Shown here in pieces: positions 1 through 12,184 of a DNA stretch of 64,000 bases. Position 1 is the first letter of the stretch; each line of letters begins with the position of its first letter. A program made the translations under genes and the position numbers. Origin of the DNA: Hansfordia pulvinata (taxonomy: Eukaryota > Ascomycota > Sordariomycetes > Xylariales); the NCBI GenBank assembly GCA_006538405.1, contig BJKQ01000009.1, positions 62,001-126,000 of the forward strand, in the 5' to 3' direction. Under the pieces are notes generated by a model. That model did not search any database. It was given only the letters and a program-made list of their open reading frames with translations, and had not been told where the DNA came from.

Positions 1-148
1 GTGTGGCCGTGGGAGCGGCAGATGCTCGCGGGCTGAGGGCGGGCTGTGTGCATCCATGGCATGGATGTCTATATTTATCGTTGGAGACCTCGGTCATGGT
101 GGGTTGCGTTGGTTGCGTTGCGTTGCGCAGCGCCGCGCCGGCGTCGGA

Positions 149-166
149 TACGAGTACCTACTCGTA
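149..166. repeat. TACGAGTA-CC-TACTCGTA inverted repeat
   Basis: Two copies of the intergenic octamer in opposite orientation (149-156 and 159-166) form a perfect 8-base inverted repeat with a 2-base spacer. A further single copy lies at 212-219. It belongs to the window-wide motif family described in the findings. Confidence 0.75.
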
Positions 167-780
167 GGCCGCCGTGGAAAAGACAGGCTGCCGGGTTGGA
201 AGTCGAGATTGTACTCGTAAGAATCGGATGCCTTTCCTCCCTACCTTAGCTACCTACCCACCTCTTTACCTGGCCTTAGATGTCGCGCATCTCTGGGAAC
301 TTGGATGACGGCCGTCATCTACTCGGTAAGGTGACGCATGCCTACCATGTCCGTGGGCCTTCGGACTGCTGGCTGGTATCCCTCGTGTCAATAAACAACG
401 ATTAAGCGCGGCCCTAATGAGTTGGTAGCCGGAATCACACCCCATCCCTGGCCACACCCCCGACCACCACCGCCGCCTCGATCTGGCGGCAGGTGTGGCA
501 CACGAGACACTCTTACAGGGCCAACGCATCAACCGTCTAGTCACCGGGTGGCCACGGCCATGCCAGCCCCGGATCCTGGGCCGGGCGGTTGGGCGGCGAT
601 CCCTGGGCTGATTCAGGTACCAGAGTCATCAGGCCTCCCCATGCGGCGGCGCGCTGTCGGCCTCCCTGGGTGTGAGGGGCGGAAGGGCGCAGCTTGGAAA
701 GAGGGTGTGTCCCGATGCAGTCCCCCTTGCTGCTGCGCTGTCCACGGCCGCCTCGTGGTTCTGGTCTGTCTTAGGCATGA

Positions 781-808
781 GTGTGTGTGTGTGTGTGTGT
801 GTGTGTGT
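781..808. repeat. (GT)14 microsatellite
   Basis: Fourteen uninterrupted GT dinucleotides in a gene-free stretch. They create open frames on both strands with runs of Val/Cys or Thr/His that should not be taken as genes. Confidence 0.95.
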
Positions 809-1531
809 CTGGCGTTGCAACGAGTCCTCCCCGACAGAGTAATCAGAGCGCGCGCCTGGTCGGTCGGTCCGTCCGTCGGTCTGCCTGGAGGGATCTATCA
901 GATGATATACCCAGCGCATCACTGCCCGGTTGCTGACACATGTGAGGCCGGGCCGCGGGCCGGCAGCAGCCAGCGCGCTCGCCTTGTCACTGATTGTCTC
1001 CCGTGTCTAGGTATGTACCTAACCTACCTACTCGTACACGTGCCGCGGATGCTGCAAGCCACCACCTCCTTTCCCCCGGTTCATCGCACGGCCTGAGAGG
1101 GCACCCGCACGCACGTACTCGCACGAGTACTCGTCCGGTATCGTATGGCCGCCTACCCGTACCTCCTTTACCTCTAAGTGCTCGGATGGCATCTGGGATC
1201 TGGGGGCGGGCCCCGGCAATAATGTGGGAGCTTGCACGGGCGGGAAACGTGAGACCCTTTGCTTGCTGCCGCCTCGGGATTGGCCTCAGGTTCACAGGAA
1301 AGGCCTGATGCCGCGCTGCAGAACTCGTCCTGCCGCGTCCCGCACGGCGGAATGCTTGCTGGCCTGTTTGCTTTCTTCTTACGAGTATGCTGTGCCGGCC
1401 GCGCGCCTGTCGGTGTCCGATGGCGCCCAGGACAGGCAGGGCATGTGAATGACCCCGTCCACTTTCGGATGGGATGATTACTACTCACCTTGTCTATTCA
1501 TCTAGATATTCGATTAATCAGTTCCCGACCA

Positions 1532-1550
1532 TACGAGTACAGTACTCGTA
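1532..1550. repeat. TACGAGTAC-A-GTACTCGTA perfect inverted repeat
   Basis: Nine-base arms (1532-1540 and 1542-1550) around a single A. This is one of the longest symmetric forms of the octamer family. No coding sequence is nearby. Confidence 0.8.
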
Positions 1551-4500
1551 CCCTCCATCGCCGGATCAGTAACGTGTCGGCCCCGGCATCAGAGAGGGAG
1601 GACAGCCCCGCTCCGTTCACATCAACAGGCAAGACAAGAGCCACCCATACCACCGAGCCCATTACTCCGCTCTATTCGTACATACTTGGAAAACCCCTAA
1701 GCGTTAGGTGGCATGTGTGATATCAAGCTTTTTCTTTTTTTCTCTCTTTCTTCCTTTTTTTTTCCTTTTTATTTTCAGCCCACCAGACGTGCCTCCCTCC
1801 AGACAACTTAGCGACCATGGCACTTATTCTAGTTCGCGATCGTCTCCAGGGCGGCACGCTCGGGGATCTGACAGGTCCAATGTGACTGGTCCTCTGCTGG
1901 TTGACGGACAAGCCCCTCAGCGATCCCCAGCCGTGACGCGCTGGCGCTCCAGTAGCGCGGCCCCGGGTGTCCCGGGTGGTCTTCCGCCCTCCGCCCTCCC
2001 CGCCTAAAGCCTGGGCCTTTTGTTGTCCACCTATCGTCGCGAAACGCTCGCAGTCGTCCGTGCCAGGCATGCTTCATCAACCTGGGCTCCAGGCCTCTCC
2101 TCTACGAGTAGAGGACTCGTGCGCGTACCTTTGAGTAGGTACGGCACGCTCGCCGTCTCCCATCAGCGCTGACAGACCCCCCGCGCGACTCTGCCGACAG
2201 GACCCCAGCCAAGCCCAATCAACATGGGGCGGCCGGTTGTCTGCCTTTGTGCCCTTCCCTCTCCTGGCGCATAATAAATGTGACGGCAGTGGGCCATCAG
2301 CCCTATGTACGGGGTAGCGTTGGCAGCAAGTACTCATACGAGCACTGGGCGAGAGGGAATCTCTCTCCAAGGTCAGCTGCCGCCTCTCTTGGCGCCACAG
2401 CCAACCGGGTGCCAGCAGGGCTTTTCCTCGATCCTCCTCGGTCGTGGCGCCCCCGTCGCCGCTTGGTGCTATGATGTCATGCGTGCCATTCCGTGGATGG
2501 CCACGCCGTGCCAGCCCCCAGTGCATGGTCGCCGCCCTGATCTCTTTCGCCCGCGCTGGCTCGAGGATTCCTCTAGATCTGACTTGGGAGCCTGATCTGA
2601 TCGGGTTTCTGCCGTCACTGATGCTTATGACAGCAAGTGAGTTGTCCGTTCGATCGCGTCGCACAAAGCGGTCACACGCCACTGCTCGAGTAGCCACTGG
2701 CCCCTCATCCCGGAGCTGAACGTCACAGCGATGTTCGGGGCCAGCTGGTACGTCCACGTCTCGAACAGGGTGAGCAGGCTGGGTAAGCCGCGCGAGCGCT
2801 GAAGGCCAGCGACAGGCAGCCACGGGCCGAGGCTACGAATACTTGTTGGCGACTGCGACTCCTTCCAACGGCGCTGGACCGGAGCGGCCATGTCATGAAG
2901 CCCAGGTCTCTTTCTTCAGGCTGCTCGCTCATGGCTTGACGCGGCCGCGTTGGCTCGGGTCGGGTATCAGTAAATTTGTCCGCATGACTTGCCACTGTAT
3001 TCCTTTTCTGTGGTGCTCTGCTGGCATCGGATTCCCGTGTTCGTTATGTGTTGTCATGGTTCCGCTGACTGGCCGAGGCGAAGATATCCAAGACATTCAT
3101 CAAACCATGGGTACGAGTAGGCAGCAAGCCACTTCGGGGGACAGTAAAATTTCAGCGTGCATCGTCTGTACGAGTAAGGTGTTTACATCGACTTCGCCCT
3201 TTGAATGTTTAATGATTATTGAAATGATATATTTTATAATCTAGATAATAGAATACAACAATCGATTCTGGTAGCACCCTTGCATTTTCAGATCTCTTTC
3301 CAGTCTTGCGCTTATCGCCAGTAAGCAGCTGAATGGCTCCCTTCAGCCAAACGCGGTGGCTATGCTGCTAGGGATGGGCTTATAGGTGAAGGCCTCCGAC
3401 GGCTTTGCATGTTGTTTAGCTCTAGCAGGCAACTCGGTCCCAGGAGCGTCTACTGCCACGCAGAAATGCCGAACGAGGTGTTGCGTAAAAAGACCCCGGC
3501 GCTCGCCCATCTATGATCGTCTAGCACTCAGAGCAACCAATCATGTGTTTAAACCAATCGAGCAGTATTCCAATCCACGCACGTGGTAGTCATTCGGGTC
3601 TACTCGTACTGTGCCTCGTTTTGAGCCAGAGCCCTTCTCTTCTGTTCCGGCGTAGGCTACATCAGGTACATCCCTCAAGAATGTTTTCACCATTACGTTC
3701 ACATGTCAAAACGAAGCAGGTGTGTCTGCCGAAGCCAAACGGCCAAGCGGGTCGCTTCAAGCAGACCCAAGATGATACATCTTGCTACAGCGCAAGCTCT
3801 GCTGATGAGAGCATCTGTCATACTCACGAAGCCGGCCGCTGCATTGAAGACGCGTACGAGTAGTCTGCGGCGGCTCAGCGTGGTCAAATGACCAGCTTGA
3901 GGTGATACAGCGGCAAGGAGGCAGACGTGATAAGCGCGCAAGCGAGATTGGGCTTGCACCACGGGGTCGGTTCTCTTCCTCGACGGGCAGTCCGTGAGGA
4001 TGGCAAGTCCATCCAGGCCTCGGCCTTGCCTGCAACGTTTCACCTTGCAGTTTGTCATATGCCATATCCCCATCACGCCCGGCGAATCCTCCAGTCTTGG
4101 GGCTCGATGTGTGGTGTCGTGATCATCCGATGAAGTGCACTGTCTGTGAGATATCAAGGGTCGCTTCAACCGGTGAGGAAATACCCCGTAAGCGAAGCTT
4201 GATAGGCAACGTTCTTGGCAAGACGGCCTTCGATTGGAGCTGATACGAAAAACAACTCGTTGTTGATCGGGCCTGTCGCCTATTACCTAAGTCCTACAGC
4301 TGTCACCGGAACGATATGAGCTTGCTCAACCTCTGCGCAAGAAATGATGCTGTCTTCCTTGACTCTGCGAGCCAATGAAGCTAGACGGCCATGCGACTCG
4401 TATGGGCATTGCAGCATATGAATCATAACCACGGCATGCAAGCCCCGGCACATGACTCCTTGCGATACCTGTAAGCACGGATCGTGAGCCAGGGTGGTCG

Positions 4501-7289
4501 TTCCAGTGTATACGCCACTGAAGCGCCCAGGCAGCCTCCACTGTGTGCCCGGCCACCCGTCGCTTGGCTCGGGACCGGTTGTTGAAGACATCGTTGAATT
4601 ACCGACTTCTTGGCCCGGTGGCCACGGCCCCGCTCCCTCGGCCCGTGCCTCAGATCGTCGACAACGTTGTCTAGGCTTACAGTGTATGCATGGTCCTTGT
4701 GTAGCTTGTCCCGGGAATGGGGGGTGGGGGACAGGCGGCCACCCAGCCTGCAGAGACACCCACGAGCGACACGGGGCTAAGCCTGGTCACCGAAGCCCTA
4801 TTCGTTCAGCTGAAAACCCCCAGCGCGGCGTGTTGGGGGTCACGAAGGATTCCTGCGGCCACCTCACCTCTCGCTCTGCGCAGACACCACTTTCAGGAGG
4901 TGTGTGTAAAAGGGTCCTCGTAAGGAGGTAGATAGATAGTAGGCAGGCAGGCAGGTGTCTGGCCCCGCCCCCGTTCTCATCAAGTCCCATGCATGTAAAA
5001 GCCGAGAGCATTTCACGTTCAATCTTTCCCCCACGACGCAGTCAGACCGGGGAGGCCGGGGGTCGGCGGGTAGCGCGGTGCGGGCTTCTTCAATCGCATC
5101 CGACATCACAGTTACGCAGCCTGCGCTTCGTCTCCAACATAAGCGAGTCATGTCCACGTAGACAGGCCGCGCCCCATGGTACGGATAGTACACTGTACCG
5201 GGCACGAGGGGAGATGGAGTTTGTAGGCCAGGCCTTTTTGCACGGCGAGATTTGACGAGGGCCAGACACTTACAGACATAGAGAAGAGAACGACAGCACG
5301 ACAACGCGGGGCTCCTGGTACCAGAGCGCCTCGTGTGCCCGGGGGCTGCGTAGCTATCCATGGCGGAGATGATTGGGCGGCTGATGCGTTGGATCGATTT
5401 GACCGCACGCTGCTTGAGAAAGTCGAAAATCGTGTAAGCGGGATGGAAATGGCAGCCGCCGCCGAGATACCATCTTACCCGGACGCCGTCGCGTCGTGCA
5501 AGGCGCCCCCCCTGGAGTTGTTCACCGCGAGGGATGCCATCGGCGGATTCGCCATCATCTCGCCATGGCTTTTGGAGTAGTCGGCCTAGCCAACCGCAGG
5601 GTACATCGGTCTCGAGAACACGGCGGTGCCGGTTGGGGAGGGGGGGAGGGGCTTACTGAAGGATGAGAACGAGATGGCCAGCCACCCAGTCTCTCCGCGG
5701 CCGCCCCCGCGGGGTGCAAGCAGACGCGTAATTACAAATCCGCGGTAAGCCAAGGTGCGATCTCGCAAAGCTGAGCTTTTCCCCCTTTGCGCCGTTCAGC
5801 CGGTCGGGGCCGCGGCGAGCACGTGGACGCCACGATGCAACAATGATCAGGCAGTCGGCCGTGGGTGGTTATACGCATTTCCGGCTGGCCTAGTAAGCCC
5901 TCAAGACCGTGACGACCCCGAACCGGATCGCCGGGCGCAGCTGCTGACTCGTGTTGGATGACTAGCTGTGCGGTTCATGATGGAATGTACGGGTGGCGCA
6001 AGTCTCAGAGCTTTGTCCTGTGTACTGTTTTTGCCCATGTGCTTGGGCTCTGCTGGCTACCAATCTTTGGTTCCGGAAGGCACTTGGCTCGACCCCGAAA
6101 GGCGCTGTAGTTAACGGGATGGACCTGGGGCGGTAGTGAGATGACAAGCCAGGATGCACCCAGACGCATTCAAAGACCTGTGGTCTTTGAACAAACATGT
6201 CCGTGGACCTGCGAGTCGCTGCGCCCGAGTGGCCTCCGTAGACCGTGGGAGATTGCACATCTAGATCCTTGAGCGCAAAGGTGCTGCACTATTGATTCGC
6301 TCAAACTACGATATCGTGCTCGATGATCAAGGCCAGCTTCAGCAAGTAATCTTGAACAGGAAAGCAATCAGAAGGGAAGCAGAACGGTCTTGAAAAGGAT
6401 CCGGCGTGTTCATGTAGGGCCGGATCGCATCATACGCTTCTCAGCCAACTACGACTTGGTTCGGGCCTCTTGACTGATACCTCTCTTTTAGCTGCGGGTC
6501 AATACAGTCGCTGGTAAGCCGTCTGGCCCATTGGCTTTGGCCAGTCCACAAGGATAACTTGACTCGATGCGTTGAAAGATGCGACTCGGCCATGGCGGTG
6601 TCTTCTCGAGATTCGAGAACAGAAGCAGATGCTCGCTCCATGTCCACTCTCTAGAAGTGGACAAACAGAGCTACTATTAGTTTCGGCGACTGAGCGTATT
6701 CTCGTGATTCATAATGATGCGCAGCTACTTTTCAGTGTGCTACCCAACTTGGAGGTATTGGAAAGCGACAAATGATGCCCACCCATTATGGTACATGACC
6801 TCTTCCTTTCGTGGCCCGAGCCGGGCTATGACGACGCCGTATAGCAAAATAAGTAACGCTCCCGTATTTGTTCGTCGAGAAACAACGACAAAATAGGCTG
6901 GCCGTGCAGGTTCAATAACACAAGTACAGCTTGGTCCCGGCCGAGAGTGGTTGGCAGCAGTTGCAAGCACACACCCGTGAGCTGCGGAAACGGCCCGGAC
7001 TCAAAGAACCCAACCTATAACGCCGGAATAATCAGTCCCCAATGTAATGGCTTCCGCGGTAGGAGACGATACCCAACGACAAGTGGCCAGAGCTGTGGGA
7101 GAGACGATCTGTCGAGGCTGGCGTCATCGGTCCGAGCCAACATCCCAAGACGGCGCCCCTTTCCCTGACAGCCTGCGGGGAGGAGAAGTAGACTTCAAGG
7201 TAGCGTCCTGGCCACTGGCCTTGAATCTAGAGTCAAGCGGTTGGTGCCGGACCTCTGGGCTCGCAGTAGTCTCTTGAACGAAGGCCCGC

Positions 7290-7787
7290 TCACTGCCCGG
7301 CGATGGACTTAGCCTCCTCCTCGGCCTGCTCAACGATCGAGTTGGTCTCGTCCTTGTCGAAGGATTCGGCGAACTTGATCCAGGGCCCGTGGACCATGCC
7401 GGTGCCGGCGCCGAGCAGCATGCCGAGGCCGGTGGTGGGGATGGCGACGACGCCGGTGATGAGGGAGCCGATGGTGAGGCCGAGGCCGCCGGCGATGCCC
7501 GCGCCGATGCCGCCGCCGACGGCGCCGCCCTGCAGCCAGCCCGTCTGGAGGCGCTCGGCCGTCTTCATCAGCTTGGCGATCTTCTTGTCGAGCTCGCGCG
7601 CCTCAAAGGCGAGGTTCTGCGCCTCCTCCGGGTCCTCGGCCTCGTCGGCCTGCTGGTGCAGCTTCATCGACTTCTCCTGCAGGCCCTTGGCCTCCTCTAG
7701 GCGGGACTGGATCTCCTTCTGGAGCTGCTCCTTCCTCGAGGGGGGAGGGGCCTCGTTGTCTTGTTGCTGCTGCTCCGGGCCCGACAT
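7290..7787 (-). CDS. Small coiled-coil protein with glycine-zipper hydrophobic region
   Basis: A single-exon frame of 165 residues with strongly C/G-ending codons. The N-terminus (about 1-18) is Gln/Pro rich. Residues about 18-80 are charged and heptad-like (Glu, Lys, Gln, Ala), which suggests a coiled coil. Residues about 84-132 are glycine rich and hydrophobic with repeated GxxxG spacing (GGGIGAGIAGGLG), a pattern seen in glycine-zipper membrane or oligomerising segments. The tail is acidic. There is no signal peptide. The architecture resembles short conserved hypothetical proteins of filamentous fungi, but I do not recognise a named family or function. The start at 7787 is the first Met of the frame. 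It is transcribed divergently from the dehalogenase-like gene at 8842. Confidence 0.75.
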   Translation of the reverse strand: MSGPEQQQQDNEAPPPSRKEQLQKEIQSRLEEAKGLQEKSMKLHQQADEAEDPEEAQNLAFEARELDKKIAKLMKTAERLQTGWLQGGAVGGGIGAGIAGGLGLTIGSLITGVVAIPTTGLGMLLGAGTGMVHGPWIKFAESFDKDETNSIVEQAEEEAKSIAGQ

Positions 7788-8841
7788 GGTTGCAGCGTGT
7801 GTGTGTGTGTGAAAGTGGCGGAATGAGGTGGTTTTTCTGGGTGACGAAATGCGCGCCTGAGGGTATGTTGCCTTGAAGATGCACGTGAATAAAACAGAAG
7901 GTCTGTCTTGAGCAATTGGGGGGGTTTCTTCTCGGAAAGGGTGGCGGCGAGGAGAGCCCCTATTTCACTCGCGGAGGGTTGCGTGCTGGGAAGGTCGAGT
8001 GGCGGTGCTCGCTGGAACGGTGACGGCAGTGCGGCGGTCTCGCGCGAGAGTGACGACGAAGCTGTGTGAGGGAGTGAGTGAGCGAGCAAGTGAGTGAGGG
8101 AGTGGCGACGGGGGTTTAGGCGTATCTGGCGATGATGTTCTGCTGGTGTTGCCAGCAAACCAGACACTGGCGATCGCGTCGCCCAGAGCCGCAGCCGTGC
8201 TGTGTTTGTTGTGTGTGGGGTGGCGAGCGAATGACGTCGTCCCGGCTGCGCGCCCTGAGCAAATCTTGATTGCGCCCGCGCCATGTATTTGCAGCGCGCC
8301 CCAGAACACACCCAGAGCCAGGCCACACACCCGCGCGGCGGCACAGCACAGCACAGCACGCGTTGCCACCAGGATGAGCCCGGCCGGTCATGACGGGCCA
8401 GGTTCGTTACCCCGTAACATGCGCCTGCGGCCCGGGTCGCGCTGAGGCGCGCCCTTGCGGTGACAACCGTGAGGTTGGCAGGCGCGTGGCGGGGTAGGCT
8501 ACGACCACACACGCTGGAGCCTCCACATATGAAGAGCGTGGGCGTGCAACAAGTGGTGATGGCGGCCGTGGTGGTGAGACTATTTGGAATCGAAGGAACT
8601 ACATCTATATAACAGCAAGACACCCACCACGGCCAGACGAGACAAGACAGAACAGCTCACTGTCACTAGATGGTAGACACACATACACGTCTCTGTGGAC
8701 AACAGCTCACAAACCAACCCCTATACCTATCTACGCTCTATACCTCCCCTTATACCTCCCGTGTACGAAACAGTCTCGAGAAGAAAAGCAATACACCACT
8801 ACCCCTCACAGACACACGCGCACTCTCTCTCCCCTACAGAC
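7788..8841. promoter_or_regulatory. Shared divergent promoter region, about 1.05 kb
   Basis: This gap separates the start codons of the minus-strand glycine-zipper gene and the plus-strand dehalogenase-like gene. It contains a short GT run next to the first gene's start (7796-7810), a GAGT-rich stretch near 8065-8105, a TATATAA element at 8606-8612 and a pyrimidine-rich leader just before 8842. Long frames crossing it on both strands show no homology and are not accepted as genes. Confidence 0.5.
8606..8612 (+). promoter_or_regulatory. TATA-like element upstream of the HAD gene
   Basis: TATATAA lies 230 bases before the start codon at 8842, in the only long gap upstream of that gene. It is the clearest TATA-like sequence there. 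The assignment is by position only. Confidence 0.35.
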
Positions 8842-9693
8842 ATGGCCTCGACGAAGAACGTCGTCTTCGACGTCGTGGGCACGCTGGCCAGCTACGACCA
8901 CTTCTATGACGCCATCGAGACGCGCCTGGGCGGCAAGATGCGCGCCGCCGGCATCATGCCGCGCCTCTTCGGCACCTGCTGGACCGAGACGGCGGAGCGC
9001 GAGTACACCTACCTGAGCCTGACGGGCCGCTACGTGCCCTTCCACGCCGCCATCCGCGCCCTCTTCTGGCGCATCCTCTCCTACTGCGGCGTCCCCGACC
9101 CCCGCGCCTTCGCCTCCCCCGCCGACCTCGACTCCCTCATGGACGCCTACGCCGGCCTGCGCATGCGCCCCGGCGCCGCCGACTGCGTCGCCCGCCTGCG
9201 CGCCGCCGGCTTCACCGTCTGGGGCTTCACCGCCGGCGACCTCGAGCGCGTCGCCCGCTACTTCCGCGACGCCGGCATCCACATGCCACCCGACAACCTG
9301 CTGTCCTGCGACTCGGCCGGCGTCGCCAAGCCCGAGCCCGCCGCCTACAAGCCGCTCCTCGACCGCCTCAGCGCCGACGGGAGCACCCCCTGGTTCGCCG
9401 CCGCCCACATGTGGGACGTGTCCGCCGCCCGGACCGCAGGGTAAGCACCCCCCCTGCCCCTGATGGAGGATGGGACATGTATGTATATATATATACATAA
9501 GCGTGCCCTCGGGGAAGAATATGGAAAGCCAGGTACTTAGCTAACACACGCCCTGTCTCCTCTTCGACACATCAGGTTCAAGGCGGCGTACACAACAGTG
9601 CTCGAGAGCGAGCCCCTGTACGAGCTCTTTGGCGAAATGGACGTCGTCGCCGACAGCCTGCCAGGGATGGCAGACGGCATCATCGCGGCTTGA
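8842..9693 (+). CDS. Type II haloacid dehalogenase-like (HAD superfamily) protein
   Basis: Two exons (8842-9440 and 9576-9693) with an intron GTAAGC...CATCAG encode 238 residues. HAD motifs are visible. Motif I is FDVVGT (9-14) with nucleophile Asp10 and no second Asp at position 12, as in L-2-haloacid dehalogenases rather than phosphatases. Motif II is WGFT (Thr130). Motif III is Lys163 in VAKPEP. Motif IV is HMWD (189-192) followed by SAARTAGF, close to the dehalogenase consensus HxWDxxGAxxAGF. Type II enzymes hydrolyse short 2-haloacids through an aspartyl ester, and fungal members are mostly untested. The second exon completes the motif IV helix and the C-terminal strand, which supports the splice. 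The start at 8842 follows a pyrimidine/A-rich leader and begins directly before motif I. An upstream in-frame Met at 8695 would add low-complexity sequence. Confidence 0.88.
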
Positions 9694-10119
9694 GAGCCCA
9701 TGATCAAGGATCTGCCCTGCCTGGGAAACTCGGGCAGCGGAGATGTTGATGGGAGCCTCAACTAAAACCCTCCTCAGCCCTCGCTGCCGAATCTGAATAT
9801 TCCCAAGCATTTGAAAGGGTCGATACACTCTCTCGGACGGGTGACAACCCATCACCTGGCACTGGTGTCCTCGGCAACCGGGAAAACGTCATAGATGCAG
9901 TTGTGTATGTCTGGGGCGTCGGTCAAGCCCCATACTCTACGACACAGGCTCTACAGCAGCGGCTTTTGACGACTCAAGTGGGTGTGTCCTCTCTGACCCA
10001 GGCTGCAATCGTATGTGCTCGACGAACGAGGGGCTTGGGGTGCGACTAGAGCCACGCCTCTCTTTCCGGGGCGCGGAGTAAATGAATGACGATGGCGCGG
10101 CGATTTGGGTTGAAGCACT

Positions 10120-10190
10120 TGATATTTGTCAATCACCGACAGACTGCTGCATCAATGTGTGATATTTGTCAATCACCAAACAGCTGAATC
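10120..10190. repeat. Imperfect tandem duplication with an 18-base identical core
   Basis: The 18 bases beginning TGATATTTGTCAATCACC occur at 10120-10137 and again at 10160-10177. Each is followed by related ACAG..CTG..ATCAA text. This suggests a local duplication of about 40 bases with small indels. Confidence 0.8.
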
Positions 10191-10738
10191 AATAAGCGTT
10201 CTCCCAGTGTTCCTCTATTTCCACTCGGTATCACAGATGAGCTTGCATTGTGTTGGTTGACCGATTCTTCTCAACATGTGGCTAACCAGAGGGTAGTAGT
10301 TCTGGGCGAGTTGACGACGACTCCGGACTGATCATACAACCATCAGTCACATCATTGGTACGAAGAATGGCATCTGGCCCATTCGCGCCCCCCTACAAAT
10401 ACGATGCCCGGTTCTGTAACGAGTGAGCAGCGCAAAGAGACTCGGGCCATCCTGACTTTAGTAGTGCCGCAGAAGTATTCGGTGAGGAACAGCATGTCTA
10501 TCAGGACCATGGCAGGGGAGCATTTCGCAGCATGTCGGGAGGAGTGGGCCCATCCACCCAGCGAGGCGGAAGCGAGCGATGGGGACGATGGAAATCTTGG
10601 CAGACACCTGAGTTTCCCGCGAAGATAAAATAATGATAAAATAATATTCATTAGAACCAACCCATGGATAGGCTTCTGATGAACTGCTTGATTCATTGAT
10701 GCCCGAGACTCATGATGAATGATGGCCCGAGCGTGCGC

Positions 10739-10760
10739 GTGTGTGTGTGTGTGTGTGTGT
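10739..10760. repeat. (GT)11 microsatellite
   Basis: Eleven GT dinucleotides preceded by a GCGTGCGC stretch of alternating purine and pyrimidine. It lies between genes. Confidence 0.9.
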
Positions 10761-12184
10761 GGAGGACGGGAGGACCGAGCCGACAAGTCCATCCCCTGCT
10801 TTTTCTTTTCTTATGCGAACGGATGCAATCACATGTCTCCAGCAACCCAAGCCAGAAGCACACTACTCGTATGCTGTGCAGTAGCGCCTCCGAGTTCCAT
10901 CGAAGGACGGGGAACACAGCCGGTGACAGGGGATCGCAATGACAAGGGCACTAGAATGGGTGGCGGGCACGGCTGGCTGGGTGGCGCGTCAGGGGCTTGA
11001 GGGGCACAGGGGGCCAAAACATCGTGGGCTCAACTGGCCTTGGAAACGCCGTCGGTTGCTAGTGATTACTCGCAGGCTCGCACGACCTGTCTCTCGGGCC
11101 CCCAAGTGGGACCGGTGACAGCTCAGCTTCCAGAACAAGTCCGTCCAAGTCTTCTAGCGACATTGCTACCACTTCGCGGCAATCCCGGAGCCCTGGTAAT
11201 TTGCTGAGGGTTGTGGGTGGAGGGGCCATCGAAGTCGTCAGTGTGTTCCCAAGTGCGGACCCGTACATTCATACCACTTCACTCGTAGCAAATGCCATTG
11301 TCGCTTCGCAAAAGCAAGTCATCGTCAACGGCGACGGAAGTGCCCACCCGCGCCCCGTCCCTAGCGCCGGCCAGATCCCGTGTGCCAATTACGCCGAGTC
11401 GCCAGGCACGTTTTCCTCGCCGTCTTCGACGCCACTGGCACGCAGCATCGGAAGCTGGGCCCGTCAGAGCCGTCCGTGCCTACTTGTACGAGCAGTCGTC
11501 TTGTTTGGCAGATTGTCAGGCGGAGACGCGACCGACCACGCGAGTCCCCACGACGATGGGACAATCACCTGCCTGGCACCCTGGCCACTCGCGAGGAAGC
11601 CTGATTGACTGGCCATGCCCTGGCCCCTTCTCGTACCTTTGTGCGGCCCTTGAAATCCGGGACTGCACAAAAGCAGCAACACTGCAGAAAAGTAGCGACA
11701 CTACGTGAAGTTTTCGATACGAATAGGCACTATTCATTTGGCTCGTTTGAGCAACCCGCATGTTTGGCGTTGTGTCTGCAGAGTTTCATGAGCTTCGTGC
11801 ACTGATCCAGATCAGCCTCGTCTGATCTGGAATGTGCCTCTGGTGGATCAGGGCGATCCTATCAAGATGGTGCGAGGTAGTGGTGCCACAACCTTTGAGC
11901 TTTCTTATTGAGGTCGCAAGGGCTAGATGCTAATGAGGCTTCTTTTGGCAAGTTATGGGACGCATAGGCATGTCTACTCGTAAGCCGCGACAAAAGGTTC
12001 ATCGGCAGGACTTCCAAGCGTCGTCGACTCAAGCTTTGCGTGCCAACCTTGCAGCTGACGAGCATGAACAAGGAAAACGGGCTTGTATTACAGTACGGAC
12101 CTGGGACCTGTACGTCTGAGAATGCCAATGAACCCAAAGCTGCAGCCCTTGCCGTCGTTGGGCTCGCAACTACACCATCTGATT

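Larger units (their letters stand above)
1..7289. other. Gene-free region, 7.3 kb
   Basis: No open frame here shows a recognisable domain, convincing codon bias or a plausible splice structure. The longest frames (for example 422-1096 +, 4283-4759 -, 4864-5361 -) overlap others on the opposite strand and look random. The region holds a (GT)14 run, twelve copies of the TACTCGTA/TACGAGTA octamer (all before 3.9 kb) and an AT-rich patch near 3185-3265. Decayed genes or non-coding RNAs cannot be excluded. Confidence 0.6.
9694..12184. other. Intergenic region, 2.5 kb
   Basis: No supportable gene. It contains an imperfect tandem repeat at 10120-10190, a (GT)11 run at 10739-10760 and octamer copies at 10864 and 11975. 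Overlapping short frames at 11059-11760 on both strands show no domain. Confidence 0.5.

Noticed and set aside
422..1096. 224-residue ORF around the (GT)14 repeat
   Set aside because: Poly-Val/Cys produced by the microsatellite. An equally long frame exists on the other strand.
4283..4759. Possible decayed enzyme gene with TGTTTLAHD-like text
   Set aside because: A faint resemblance to amidohydrolase blocks in one frame only. No second block or splice structure supports it.
7697..8623. 308-residue minus-strand ORF upstream of the glycine-zipper gene
   Set aside because: His/Thr runs from CA repeats and promoter-like sequence. It overlaps the real start region in another frame.
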